From contig JAPSLP010000026.1 in assembly GCA_031180665.1 (NCBI GenBank), forward strand, positions 17,806 through 81,805: a stretch of 64,000 nucleotides of DNA, in the 5' to 3' direction. Source of the stretch: Cupriavidus sp. Its GTDB lineage: Bacteria > Pseudomonadota > Gammaproteobacteria > Burkholderiales > Burkholderiaceae. The notes beneath the pieces are model-generated. The model ran no database searches. It was not told the DNA's origin and saw only the letters and a list, made by a program, of their open reading frames with translations. Of this stretch, positions 1-8,718 are shown piece by piece; position 1 is the first letter of the stretch, and each line of letters begins with the position of its first letter. The translations under genes and the position numbers were made by a program.

Positions 1-240
1 ATGACACGCGATCCCGACCGGGTATCGAACGCGCCCGATCCCGATCGCCAGGTCAAGACCGAGCGCGATGCCGGCGTGCTGCTGGCCGTGCATGTCAATC
101 CCGATACGCGCGAGACGGCCGCCGAGGTATTGCGCCAGGCCGGCGCCAAGGACGTCGAACGCGCCTACGGGCGCTGGAGCGAAGGCCGCTGGGTCGATTT
201 CGACCCGCTGGCGCCGCCGGTGCCTGCCAGCCGACCGTGA
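1..240 (+). CDS. Hypothetical protein, probably 3' end of a longer gene
   Basis: An open frame runs from the first base of the window to a TGA at 238-240. The ATG at position 1 may be internal, so the real start probably lies upstream. The visible 79 residues are hydrophilic; the last 55 or so (AGVLLAVHVNPDTRETA, then AAEVLRQAGAKDVERAYGRW) read like the C-terminal part of a small stress-associated protein with an alternating beta-alpha pattern, followed by a Pro-rich end. I do not recognise a named family with certainty. The gene is followed by a PRC-barrel protein in the same direction, which also fits a stress-protein neighbourhood. Confidence 0.5.
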   Translation: MTRDPDRVSNAPDPDRQVKTERDAGVLLAVHVNPDTRETAAEVLRQAGAKDVERAYGRWSEGRWVDFDPLAPPVPASRP

Positions 241-353
241 CGCGTGCCGCGGCAAGGCGTGCCGCAGCCGCACGATTCTGACGGTCGGGCCGCAGCGATC
301 AGGGGCGCGAGGGCGCCATTGTGTCAAACCGAGAACCGAAGCAGGAGTCGCCA

Positions 354-887
354 ATGAACCCACTGGACAGAGACCCGCGCGATCCGCGAGACATCAGAGA
401 TCCCCGCGATCCGCGCGACCCCCGCGATCCCCGTGATCTGCGCGATCCGGCCGCGGCACGCGCGCCCGCCGGCGCGACCATCGTCGGCGATGTCGACACC
501 AATGCGAGCGGGCCCGGCCCCTTCGTGATGGCCGCCGATACGCTCGAAGGCAACAGCGTGATCGGACCTGCCGGCGAGGACCTCGGCACGATCGACCACA
601 TCATGCTCGACGTGCAGGGCGGCCGCGTCGCCTATGCGGTGCTGTCCTTCGGCGGCTTCCTCGGCATCGGCGAGAAGCTGTTCGCGGTGCCGTGGTCGGC
701 GCTGACGCTCGATACCCGGCGCAAGTGTTTCGTGCTGGGGGTCGACAAGGACAAGCTCAAGGCCGCGCCCGGCTTCGACAAGGATCACTGGCCGGCGATG
801 GCGGACCCGCAATGGGCCACCAGCATCCACCAGTACTACGGGACCTCGCCGTACTGGAAGGAGGATTCGTACGATCCGTGGGCCTGA
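354..887 (+). CDS. PRC-barrel domain protein with an Arg-Asp-Pro repeat N-terminus
   Basis: A 177-residue cytoplasmic protein. I chose the ATG at 354 because an AGGAG motif lies 6 bases upstream; an in-frame GTG at 321 has no such signal. Residues of about 6-38 are a run of R-D-P triplets from a tandem DNA repeat built on CGCGATCC-like units. Residues of about 60-140 form a PRC-barrel (a DNIIGPAGEDLGTI-like opening, then a VAYAVLSFGGFLGIGEKLF core), a small beta-barrel also found in ribosome maturation factors and photosynthetic reaction centres. Stand-alone PRC-barrel proteins in Burkholderiales are common but of unknown function. The repeat number at the N-terminus could vary between strains. 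Confidence 0.8.
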   Translation: MNPLDRDPRDPRDIRDPRDPRDPRDPRDLRDPAAARAPAGATIVGDVDTNASGPGPFVMAADTLEGNSVIGPAGEDLGTIDHIMLDVQGGRVAYAVLSFGGFLGIGEKLFAVPWSALTLDTRRKCFVLGVDKDKLKAAPGFDKDHWPAMADPQWATSIHQYYGTSPYWKEDSYDPWA

Positions 888-903
888 CGAAGTCGACGAA
901 CCA

Positions 904-987
904 TCGTGCCGTTCCCGCGAAAGCGGGAATCCGGCGTCTTCCGGTATTCGTCGAAAGCCACTGGGACCCCGGGTTCGCGGGGACGAC
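904..987. repeat. Dispersed palindromic repeat, copy 1 of 4
   Basis: Two stem-loops with short GC-rich arms, GTTCCCGCGAAAGCGGGAA at the left and a CCCCGGGTTCGCGGGG-type hairpin at the right, separated by about 25 bases. The same arrangement recurs at 9,707, 17,101 and 38,342. It lies between the PRC-barrel gene and the converging Ku gene, where it may also act in transcript termination. Repeats of this style are common between genes in Burkholderiales. Confidence 0.7.
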
Positions 988-1018
988 AGCGTATGGGTTG
1001 AAAGGAAGCGTTCTCGCG

Positions 1019-2119
1019 CTATGCCCGCTTGCGCTGCGGGCTGCGCGATCCGCTGTCGGCGGCGGCACGCTTGGCCGTGGTTTTCTTGCTTGACGCCGAA
1101 GCCTTGCCGGACTTGGCCGCGCTCTTGCGGCTGCTCGCCGGCTTGGCCTCCTTGCTGTCCTTCGACTGCGCTCGTGAGGTCGATTTGCGAGCGGACTTGC
1201 CGGCACGCGTGGTGCGCTTGCGCGGTGCCTCGCGCGGTGCATCCTCGTCTTCCTGCTCGTCCGCTTCCTCGCCTTGCGCAGCGTCGCCAGCCTGCTCGCC
1301 GCGCGCACCGCCGCGACCGCCGCGGCGTTTGATGCTCTCCTTGAGCAGCGCCATCATGTCGATCACCTCGGCGGACTTGCGCGGCTCCTCGCCGCCCGTC
1401 TCGGCCGGCGTCAACAAGTGCGTCTTGCCTTCGGCGATCTTCCCCTCGATGCGCTCCATCAGGTCGTCGCGATAGGTATCGCGATAGGTCTCGGGGTTCC
1501 AGTCCTCCTGCATGTCCTCGACCAGCCGGGTCGCCATCTCGATCTCGCGCGGGCTGACGCCCTGCTGCTTGCTGCCGCTCTTGGGCAGCTTCAGTTCGTC
1601 CATCGGCAGCACTTCCTCGGCCCAGCGCATGGTGTTGAGCACCAGCGCGTCGCCCAGCACCAGCACCGCCGCCAGATGCTGACGGTTGTGGATCACCACC
1701 AGGGCCAGCGCCGCGCGCCCGGTGCGGCGCAGCGTCTCGCGCAGCAACGCGTAACCCTTTTCGCCGCGCCGGTCCGGCTCGAGATAGTAGGGCGTCTCGA
1801 AGTAGTACGGCGGGATCTGGTCGGCCTGCACGAAGCTGACGATATCGACGGTCTGCGTCGCCTCGACATTGGCTTGCCGGAAGTCCTCCGGCGACAGCAG
1901 CACGTATTCGCCCTTCTCGTACTGGTAGCCCTTGACGATATGGTCCTTGTCGACCGGCTTGCCGGTCTTCTTGTTGATGCGCTGATAGCCGACCGGCGCC
2001 ATGTCGCGCTCGTCGAGCCAGTCGAAGTCGAGCGCGTTGTCGCGCGCGGCCGCCTTCAGCACGACCGGGATGTTGACCAGGCCGAAGGAAATGGCGCCTT
2101 TCCAGATGATGCGGGGCAC
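1019..2119 (-). CDS. ku: Ku protein, DNA end-binding factor of bacterial NHEJ
   Basis: A 366-residue homodimeric Ku that binds double-strand ends and recruits LigD. The opening MPRIIWKGAISFGLVNIP is the hallmark of bacterial Ku. The core beta-barrel covers about residues 1-260 and contains the typical PEDFRQANVEATQTVDIV and PYYFETPYYLEPD segments. The last 100 residues or so are a Lys/Arg/Ser/Ala-rich tail, longer than in minimal Ku proteins; such tails contact DNA. The start is GTG at 2,119 with GGAG 7 bases upstream. ligD lies about 3 kb upstream on the same strand, with a kinase gene and a small secreted-protein gene between, so the two NHEJ genes are neighbours but probably not one simple operon. 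Confidence 0.96.
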   Translation of the reverse strand: MPRIIWKGAISFGLVNIPVVLKAAARDNALDFDWLDERDMAPVGYQRINKKTGKPVDKDHIVKGYQYEKGEYVLLSPEDFRQANVEATQTVDIVSFVQADQIPPYYFETPYYLEPDRRGEKGYALLRETLRRTGRAALALVVIHNRQHLAAVLVLGDALVLNTMRWAEEVLPMDELKLPKSGSKQQGVSPREIEMATRLVEDMQEDWNPETYRDTYRDDLMERIEGKIAEGKTHLLTPAETGGEEPRKSAEVIDMMALLKESIKRRGGRGGARGEQAGDAAQGEEADEQEDEDAPREAPRKRTTRAGKSARKSTSRAQSKDSKEAKPASSRKSAAKSGKASASSKKTTAKRAAADSGSRSPQRKRA

Positions 2120-2167
2120 AGAGGAACTCCGGGTCTTGAGTCGTGAGGCGTGGGCGGACGCGAACCC

Positions 2168-2311
2168 TCAGGCGCGCTGCGGCGGGGGCGGCGGCACGTC
2201 GCCCGGCGGCGGGTCGATGACCGGCTCGTGCGGATCGATCGGCGGCACCTCGGGTTCGGGCGTGGTGGGCGGCTGGTCCGGGGTTTGATCCGGTTCTGGC
2301 GTGGTATGCAT
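2168..2311 (-). CDS. Nested small Pro-rich ORF at the 3' end of the hybrid kinase gene
   Basis: From an ATG at 2,311 the same reading frame encodes a 47-residue peptide rich in Pro, Glu and Asp, ending PPPGDVPPPPPQRA. A Shine-Dalgarno-like GGAGAAAAGG directly precedes this ATG. Free-standing small peptides of this composition occur in Burkholderiales from memory, so this may be an independent gene whose upstream neighbour lost its stop codon, or which is translated both as a tail and alone. A 12 bp tandem repeat (three copies at 2,435-2,470) lies at the junction with the kinase. No function is known. Confidence 0.5.
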   Translation of the reverse strand: MHTTPEPDQTPDQPPTTPEPEVPPIDPHEPVIDPPPGDVPPPPPQRA

Positions 2312-4417
2312 CCTTTTCTCCATCGAAGAGGTGGGACGGGAAGACGCCGGACCGGTGCCCGCGCTGCCCTCGACCGGATGCCCCAATGGCGAATGCAGGG
2401 GCGGCGGCGTATCCGCGCCAACATGGGTCGCGGCGCGGCCATCGGTGCGGCCATCGGTGCGGCCATCGGGGCGGCATTCGTCGAGCAGGCGCGACAGCAC
2501 CTCCAGATCGACCGGCTTGGTCAGGTGGTCGTCGAAACCGGCCGCCTGCGTGCGCAGCTTGTCGCCGGGCTGGCCGTAGCCGGTCAGCGCCACCACCTTC
2601 ATCGCCTGCAGTTCCGGTATCGCACGCAGCCGCTGCGCGATCTCGAAGCCGTCCATGCCCGGCATGCCAAGATCGAGCAGCACCAGCTCGGGTTTGTACT
2701 TGACCGCGCGCACGATCGCGGCGGCGCCGTCGAGCGCGGTGATCACGGTATGGCCCAGCGCTTCGAGCGTCATCGCCATCGCCTCGAGCGCGTCGACGTT
2801 GTCGTCGACCACCATCACCGTGCGCGGCTTGCCGGCCGGCGCCTGCCGTCCGCCCAGCGTCGGCTGCCAGCTGCGCCACGGCTGCACCGGCAGCTGCACG
2901 ATGAAGCTGCTGCCATGGCCAGGGCCGTTGCTCTGCACCGACAGCCGGCCGCCGTGCATGCTGACCAGTCGATGGACCAGCGACAGGCCGATGCCGGGGC
3001 CATTGCCGCCGGCCACGGCGATATTGCCGTTGGCGCCGTCGCGCTCGAAGGTCTCGCGCAGTCCTTGCAGCCGTTCGGCCGACAGCCCGGTCCCGTTGTC
3101 GGTGATCCTGATGGTCACGGTGCCTTGATCCGCCTGCGCCTCGATCGACAGCAGGCCATCGGGCGGGGTGTACTTGGCCGCGTTGTTCAGCAGGTTGCCG
3201 AAGATCTGCGTCAGTCGCACCAGGTCGCCGCGCACCGGCATCGGCCCTTCGGGCACCGACAGGCGCAGCTGATGATTGCGCGACTCGATCAGCGGGCGGA
3301 CGGTCTCCACCGCGGTATTGAGCGCGGAACGCAGCTCGACCAGGTCGTCGCGCAGCGTGATGGTGCCGCGCGTGAAGCGCGAGATGTCGAGCAGGTCGTC
3401 GACCAGCCGGGTCAGGTGATAGAGCTGGCGGGCGATGATGTCGCGCGCCTTGAAGCTGTCCTCGCGCGAGGGCGCGCAGTGCATCAGCAGATCGGCGGCG
3501 CTGCGCATCGGCGCCAGCGGGTTGCGCAGTTCGTGCACCAGCATCGCCAGGAAATCGTCCTTGCGGCGTTCTTCCTCGCGCAGCATCTTCTCGGCGCGCT
3601 TCTGCTGCGTGATGTCCTCGCATACGCCGACCACGCGGTAGAACTCGCCGCTGGCGTTGTTGACGGGGAAGGCGCGCGCGCGCACGTCGCGCATCTGGCC
3701 GTCGGCATGGACCAGCGCGAACTCGAGATCCATATGGCCGTCGCGCAGCATCGCCTCGCAGGCTGCCTGCACGCGCTCGCGATCGGACTCGGCGACCCAG
3801 CCGAAGCAGGTGCTGCCGTGCTGATGCAGGTCTTCCACCGGGCGGCCCGTCAGCGTGACGAAGGCCGGGCCGACGAACAGGAACTTGCGCTCCTGCGGAT
3901 CGAAGATCCACAGCACGTCGGAAAGATTGTCGGCGAGCTGGCGGAACAGGAACTCGTTGTCGCGCAGCGCCTGCGAGGTCCGGTGGTAGGCCTCCTCGGC
4001 CCGCCGGAGCCGCAGCAGCGCCTTGACGCTGGACACCAGCTCCTCCGGCTCGACCGGCTCCACCAGATAGCTGTCGGCGCCGTGGTCCAGCGCCTCGACC
4101 CGGTAGCGCGGGTCGCTGGCAGAGCTCGACGTATGCAGGATCAGCGTGCGGCAGCTTTGCGGGTCGTCCTTGATGATGCGGCAGACGTCGAGTCCGTCGA
4201 TGTCCGGCAGCTTCAGGTCCAGCAGCACCAGGTCCGGCGCATAGCGGCGCACCAGCGACAGCGCCGACTCCCCGGTCGACGCTTCCAGCACGGCGTAGCC
4301 CGCGCGGCGCAGGATGCGGCTCTTGATGTAGCGGGAGCCCTCGTTGTCGTCGACCACCAGCACCAGGGGCCGGTTGTCCCGGGAATCGGACGACGTTCTT
4401 GTTTCGATCGGACTCAT
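2168..4417 (-). CDS. Hybrid response regulator/histidine kinase (REC-PAS-HisKA-HATPase-REC) with a Pro-rich tail
   Basis: A 749-residue soluble signalling protein. Order: receiver 1 (about 15-135, DLVLLDLKLPD acceptor region), PAS with a PAC motif (about 160-275), dimerisation helix with phospho-acceptor His295 in VHELRNPLAP, ATPase domain (about 390-510, N-box FGNLLNNAAKYT, G-boxes DNGTG and GNGPGIGLSL), receiver 2 (about 530-645, VLLDLGMPGMDG). No membrane segment is seen. The start at 4,417 follows GAGGA; an upstream in-frame codon at 4,453 has no SD. The last 100 residues or so are unusual: a DGRT tandem repeat and then a Pro/Glu/Asp-rich stretch that looks like a separate small protein fused in frame. 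Signal and output are unknown; it sits between ku and ligD. Confidence 0.9.
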   Translation of the reverse strand: MSPIETRTSSDSRDNRPLVLVVDDNEGSRYIKSRILRRAGYAVLEASTGESALSLVRRYAPDLVLLDLKLPDIDGLDVCRIIKDDPQSCRTLILHTSSSASDPRYRVEALDHGADSYLVEPVEPEELVSSVKALLRLRRAEEAYHRTSQALRDNEFLFRQLADNLSDVLWIFDPQERKFLFVGPAFVTLTGRPVEDLHQHGSTCFGWVAESDRERVQAACEAMLRDGHMDLEFALVHADGQMRDVRARAFPVNNASGEFYRVVGVCEDITQQKRAEKMLREEERRKDDFLAMLVHELRNPLAPMRSAADLLMHCAPSREDSFKARDIIARQLYHLTRLVDDLLDISRFTRGTITLRDDLVELRSALNTAVETVRPLIESRNHQLRLSVPEGPMPVRGDLVRLTQIFGNLLNNAAKYTPPDGLLSIEAQADQGTVTIRITDNGTGLSAERLQGLRETFERDGANGNIAVAGGNGPGIGLSLVHRLVSMHGGRLSVQSNGPGHGSSFIVQLPVQPWRSWQPTLGGRQAPAGKPRTVMVVDDNVDALEAMAMTLEALGHTVITALDGAAAIVRAVKYKPELVLLDLGMPGMDGFEIAQRLRAIPELQAMKVVALTGYGQPGDKLRTQAAGFDDHLTKPVDLEVLSRLLDECRPDGRTDGRTDGRAATHVGADTPPPLHSPLGHPVEGSAGTGPASSRPTSSMEKRMHTTPEPDQTPDQPPTTPEPEVPPIDPHEPVIDPPPGDVPPPPPQRA

Positions 4418-4590
4418 GCTGTCCTCGCCATGGGCAGGCATGCGGGGTGACAACGGGGCGGCTGGTCGGTTTTTGCGTTCCGCGCGACGCTGCCGCCGAC
4501 GCGTTTTGTAATATTTACCAATCTAGCTCTCCAACGCTTGTAGTTGATGCAAAGGCACTTTTGGCCGCAAATCGGCCGCATGAAGTGGCT

Positions 4591-4941
4591 TCAGCGACGC
4601 TGCGCTTCGCCGGAGTGGGCCTCCGCGCTGGGCGAGGTGCCACCGTGCGGGCCGCTGGGCCGGACCTCGGCTGCCTTCTGGGAGACGTCGCCGGGCTGCG
4701 TGGTGCCGGACGGCTGTGCGCCCTTGCCAAAGCGGGCGGCGATCTGGTCCTGGACGCGCGTCAGCGCTTCCGCCTGCTGTTTGGCGGCTTCAGCCTCCTT
4801 GGCTTTGCGTTCGTCCGCGGCGCGCTGCTGTTCGGCGCTGGGGGCCGGCAGGCGTGCCTGGGCGGGCGCCCATACGAGCGCCGTCATCAGCGCCAGGGCG
4901 GCATAGTGGGCAATGCGGATCGTGGTCCGAGGGGTTGTCAT
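4591..4941 (-). CDS. Small secreted hypothetical protein
   Basis: A 116-residue protein starting at the ATG at 4,941, preceded by GGGAG. Residues 1-28 or so form a signal peptide (a positively charged start, the hydrophobic AALALMTALVWA, and APAQA before cleavage), so the product is probably periplasmic. The mature part begins RLPAPSAEQQRAADERKAKE and is a charged Ala/Lys/Glu/Gln helix with coiled-coil character, then a Gly/Ser/Pro-rich tail. Similar small proteins opening LPAPTPEQ occur widely in Burkholderiales without an assigned role. It is transcribed from the same strand as ligD and the kinase. Confidence 0.8.
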   Translation of the reverse strand: MTTPRTTIRIAHYAALALMTALVWAPAQARLPAPSAEQQRAADERKAKEAEAAKQQAEALTRVQDQIAARFGKGAQPSGTTQPGDVSQKAAEVRPSGPHGGTSPSAEAHSGEAQRR

Positions 4942-5112
4942 GGTGGCTCCCGGTTCGTGCTTGCGACATGGTTCCGTCAGGCGTCGGCGCTCGACTGCGC
5001 GGACGCATGTGTCCGAAGTGGCAAGAACCATGCCCTCGTTTGTCCGACACGGATTGGCCGCATGATGCACTGCGGGGGGCAGCACGGCGGCAGGCGGGCC
5101 GTTCGCGCGCCT

Positions 5113-8088
5113 TCAGCCGTTGCCCAGGCGCCGGATTGCCGCAGTCAGCGTCTGCCGCGTGCTGCCGTAGTCGGCCCAGGGATCGGCGTGCTCGGTCTCT
5201 TCGATGCGCGTCAGCGCGTTGGCGATGGTCCACTGCGCGCCGGAGCGCAGCGACGGCAGTTCGTCCCAGCTGCACGGGATCGATACGCCCAGGCCAGGGC
5301 GGGCGCGCGCCGAGAAGGCGGCCACCGTGGTGGCGCCGCGCCCGTTGCGCAGGTAGTCGATGAAAATTTTGCCGACGCGGTTGCGCGGACCGCTCTTGGA
5401 GACGAAGCGCTGCGGGATGGTTTTCGCCATATGGACGACCAGCTGCTGGGCGAAGTCCTTGACTTCGTCCCAGCCGAGCCGGCGCGCGATCGGGACTACC
5501 ACGTGCAGGCCCTTGCCGCCGCTGGTCTTCAGGAAGGCCGTCAGCTCGAGTTCGTCGAGCATGCCCTTGGTCAGCGCGGCGGCCTCGACGACATGCTTCC
5601 AGGGCACGCCCTCGCCGGGGTCCAGGTCGAAGATCACCCGATCGGGCTTCTCGATCTGGCGCTTGTCCGCGTTCCAGGTGTGGAACTCGATCACGTTGAG
5701 CTGCGCCGCGGCCACGATGCCGGTCTCGCTGGCGACCTCGATCATCGGCGGGTGGCCCGGCCACAGCGACGGATCGAGCCGATTGACGCCGGCGATCTTG
5801 AAGGTCTCGGCATGCTTCTGGAAGAACAGCTCGCCGCCGACCCCGGACGGGCCGCGCAGGACCGCCAGCGGCCGGCCGCGCAATTCCGGCAGCATGCGCG
5901 GCGCGACCGCTTCGTAGTAGCGCACCAGATCGCCCTTGGTGGCGCCGGTCGACGGATCGATGACGCGGTCGGCATGGCTGACGCGGACGTTGCCGATCTG
6001 CTGGCGGCCGGACGAGGACTTCGTCCCGGCGGCGGGCCTGGAGGGCGTCGACGTATCGGCCGTATCCGCCATATCCGCCATATCCGCCATATCCGCCTGG
6101 TCGGACTTGACCGCCTTTTTTCCCGTCTTCGCCGGCTTGTCTGCCGCCTCGTCCTTCGCCTTGCGCGCCGACGCTGCCGATGCCGCCCGGCCCACGCTCT
6201 TCCCCGGTGCGGGCATCGCCTTCTCCTTGCCGATCGCGCTGGCGCTCTTGTCCGATCGCAAGCCATGGAACACCGCATGGCGGATCAGGCCGTCGCGCGT
6301 CCACGAGGCGAACGACACCTCGGCCACCGCCTTGGGCCGAACCCAGATGCCCTTCACCCCCTTGGCGATCGCCGGCATCCGGTCGAACGGCGAAGCATCG
6401 GCGCGCAAGGCGTCGAGCTTGGCCCGTATCGTATCGAGCGTCTGCGTATCGAAGCCGGTGCCGACCTTGCCGGCATAGACCAGCCGGCCGGCTTCGTCAT
6501 GAATGCCGAGCAGCAGGGCGCCCAGGCCATTGCGCGTGCCCTTGGGTTCGGTGAAGCCGCCGATCACGAACTCCTGCCGTTCGCTGCATTTGAGCTTGAT
6601 CCAGCTTGGCGAGCGCGCCGAGGCATAGGGCGCATCGACGCGCTTGCCGATCAGCCCCTCGAGCCGCAGCCGGCAGGCCGCGCTGAGGATTTCCTCGGGG
6701 CCGGCCTCGAAGCTCTCGCTGAAGCGCAGATGCGCCGAGACGTTGTGTTCGTCGAACACCCGTCGCAGCAGGTCGCGCCGCTCGACCAGCGCGACCTGCC
6801 GCAGATCGTGGCCGGCAAAGTAGGGGACGTCGAACACGAAGAACTGGATCGCCTCGGTGCGGTCGCTGTCGAAGGCGTTCTGCAGCGCCTGGAAATCGGT
6901 GCTGCCGTCCTTGTCGACGATGACGATTTCGCCGTCGAGCCAGGCCGACGGCAGATTCAGCGTACCGAGCTCGCGCGCCAGCGTCTTGAGCTTGGACGTC
7001 CAGTCGTGGCCGTTGCGGGTGAACAGCTTGACGTCGCCGCCCTCGATGCGGGCCAGCACACGGTAGCCGTCGAACTTGACCTCGTAGACCCAGTTCTGCG
7101 CATCGGCGGGCGGCCCTTGCACCAGCGTCGCCAGTTGCGGCGCCAGCGTCAGCGGCAAGGCGGCGGCCCGCGCGCCGGCCGGCAGTCTGATTGCGTTGGC
7201 CGCGGACTGTTTCCTGCCGCCGGTCTTGCCGCTGTCCGCCGATTTGCGCGAGGCGGCCTTGGTCGCGGCCTTGGTCGCGGTCTTCGTCGCGGTCTTCGTC
7301 GCGGCCTTGGTCGCATTCTTCGCCGCCGTCTTTCCCGCCGTCTTCGTCCCGGTCTTCGACGATGCCTTGCGCGCGGCCTTGCCATCCGGGCCCAGCGCGC
7401 CGCCGCCGAGCACGCTGTCGGGCATGGCCTCGGTGATATCGAACTGCGCCGCCGGCCGCGCCGCGTCGTCACGCTCCTTGATCAGCAACCACGGTTCCTG
7501 CCGCTCGTCCCGGCTGCGCATGCGCACCAGCGTCCAGCCGCCATGCAGCTTCTCGCCATGCAGTTCGAACTTGAGCTTGCCGTCGCGATAGCCCTGATGC
7601 GGATCGCCGATCGGCACCCAGGTCCCGCGGTCCCAGACGATCACGGTGCCCGCGCCGTACTGCTTCTCAGGGATCACCCCTTCGAAGTTCGCATACTCGA
7701 GCGGGTGGTCCTCGACGTGGACGCTCATCCGTTTGTCGGCCGGGTCCAGGCTCGGACCCTTCGGAATGGCCCAGCTCTTGAGCGTGCCGTCGAGCTCCAG
7801 ACGGAAGTCGTAGTGCAGGCGGCGCGCCGCATGCTTCTGCACGACGAACGACAGGCCCTTGCCGGCTTTCGCGGCGGCGCGCCTGGCCACCGCACCCCCG
7901 GCGGGTTCCGCCGTCGTGCCGAAGTCGCGCATGGTGCGATAGCGCTGCAGCGGGTCGGGGCTGGCGCCACGCGCGGCGCGCGGGGTCGACCGTGTGGCCG
8001 GGCCTTTGGCCTCGGCTGCGGCGTTCTTCTTGCCGGTTCGCTTCGTTGCGGCCTTGGCCGGCTGCTTCGCTGCTCGCTTTGTCGCCAT
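5113..8088 (-). CDS. ligD: ATP-dependent DNA ligase LigD (phosphoesterase-ligase-polymerase)
   Basis: A 991-residue multifunctional NHEJ enzyme that trims, fills and seals Ku-bound ends. Order: basic leader (1-50), 3'-phosphoesterase (about 70-200, FVVQKHAARRLHYDFRLELD), a Lys/Thr/Ala-rich linker (about 245-300), adenylyltransferase with nucleophile Lys338 in EVKFDGYR, OB fold, a second linker with DMADMADMADTADT, and a Pol/primase domain (about 690-991, DLDPGEGVPW metal motif). This is the PE-Lig-Pol order of Pseudomonas LigD. I start at ATG 8,088, which follows GAGGAG; 33 further in-frame upstream codons look non-coding. Both linkers come from tandem repeats in the DNA. Ku is encoded nearby. 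Confidence 0.95.
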   Translation of the reverse strand: MATKRAAKQPAKAATKRTGKKNAAAEAKGPATRSTPRAARGASPDPLQRYRTMRDFGTTAEPAGGAVARRAAAKAGKGLSFVVQKHAARRLHYDFRLELDGTLKSWAIPKGPSLDPADKRMSVHVEDHPLEYANFEGVIPEKQYGAGTVIVWDRGTWVPIGDPHQGYRDGKLKFELHGEKLHGGWTLVRMRSRDERQEPWLLIKERDDAARPAAQFDITEAMPDSVLGGGALGPDGKAARKASSKTGTKTAGKTAAKNATKAATKTATKTATKAATKAASRKSADSGKTGGRKQSAANAIRLPAGARAAALPLTLAPQLATLVQGPPADAQNWVYEVKFDGYRVLARIEGGDVKLFTRNGHDWTSKLKTLARELGTLNLPSAWLDGEIVIVDKDGSTDFQALQNAFDSDRTEAIQFFVFDVPYFAGHDLRQVALVERRDLLRRVFDEHNVSAHLRFSESFEAGPEEILSAACRLRLEGLIGKRVDAPYASARSPSWIKLKCSERQEFVIGGFTEPKGTRNGLGALLLGIHDEAGRLVYAGKVGTGFDTQTLDTIRAKLDALRADASPFDRMPAIAKGVKGIWVRPKAVAEVSFASWTRDGLIRHAVFHGLRSDKSASAIGKEKAMPAPGKSVGRAASAASARKAKDEAADKPAKTGKKAVKSDQADMADMADMADTADTSTPSRPAAGTKSSSGRQQIGNVRVSHADRVIDPSTGATKGDLVRYYEAVAPRMLPELRGRPLAVLRGPSGVGGELFFQKHAETFKIAGVNRLDPSLWPGHPPMIEVASETGIVAAAQLNVIEFHTWNADKRQIEKPDRVIFDLDPGEGVPWKHVVEAAALTKGMLDELELTAFLKTSGGKGLHVVVPIARRLGWDEVKDFAQQLVVHMAKTIPQRFVSKSGPRNRVGKIFIDYLRNGRGATTVAAFSARARPGLGVSIPCSWDELPSLRSGAQWTIANALTRIEETEHADPWADYGSTRQTLTAAIRRLGNG

Positions 8089-8718
8089 TGCGGCCACTCC
8101 TCGATCGGGACACGCGAGATTGCGTGGCCTCGGGTCCTGCGCGTGAAGCGCGGCACCTCCATTCGCTGTCACTTCGTTTGCCGTCACTTCCGCTTATAGG
8201 CAATCGGAATGCGGCGATCCATCGGCCACCGTCCTACATCCGGCAGCGGCCCGGCGCGATCCCGACGTGTCGCGATGGCGGTGGGCGTCAGGTTCGCATC
8301 CGCAGCTGGCCACGCAGGTCGCCGGCTATGCGCGGTGCCGCACAGACGTCGCCGTGCACATCCTGCATGGCCGAGTAAAAAGTACGAGCGCGACGCATGG
8401 CGCAGCGGTGTCTCATGGTGTGGCAGCGTTTTGCCGCAGCGCGGCGGCCAGCGGATGCCGCGTGCCCTTGCGCGACCGAGGCGCGCGGCAGAGCCGGCCT
8501 GCAGGATGCGCCGGCGCTGGTGTTCTGGCATGCGTTTCGCGTCGTTGGCGGCGTAGGCCGGGTCCTGCGCGGGGGCATCGTCGTGCCGGCGCACAACGAG
8601 CCGTTGCAATGCGGTGCCAGCAGGACCTGTTCATGAACCCGCCTGGCATCGTCGCCGGCGTGCCGGCCACTGCGGGCGCCATCGCGGCATGCATGGGCCA
8701 GTCTCAGGAGTGAACAAC
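8089..8718. other. Intergenic stretch without a supported gene
   Basis: About 630 bases between the divergent starts of ligD and a secreted-protein gene. Open frames exist on both strands (for example 8,184-8,609 minus) but none has a Shine-Dalgarno signal, a recognisable domain or plausible composition. I see no convincing promoter or hairpin. Confidence 0.5.

Noticed and set aside
2150..4450. Long open frame on the plus strand opposite the hybrid kinase
   Set aside because: The minus-strand protein has full receiver, PAS and kinase motifs. The antisense product is low-complexity and has no SD.
6058..6105. CRISPR-like short repeats inside ligD (nine-base CCATATCCG units)
   Set aside because: In-frame coding repeat of a linker (DMA units) without spacers.
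4399..8199. A 1,266-codon open frame on the plus strand opposite ligD
   Set aside because: It is a shadow of the high-GC codon pattern. The minus strand encodes an unmistakable LigD with intact motifs, and the shadow protein is Arg/Gly/His-rich without domains.
8184..8609. 141-codon minus-strand frame between ligD and the secreted-protein gene
   Set aside because: Arg/Ala/His-rich with no SD, domain or hydrophobic pattern.
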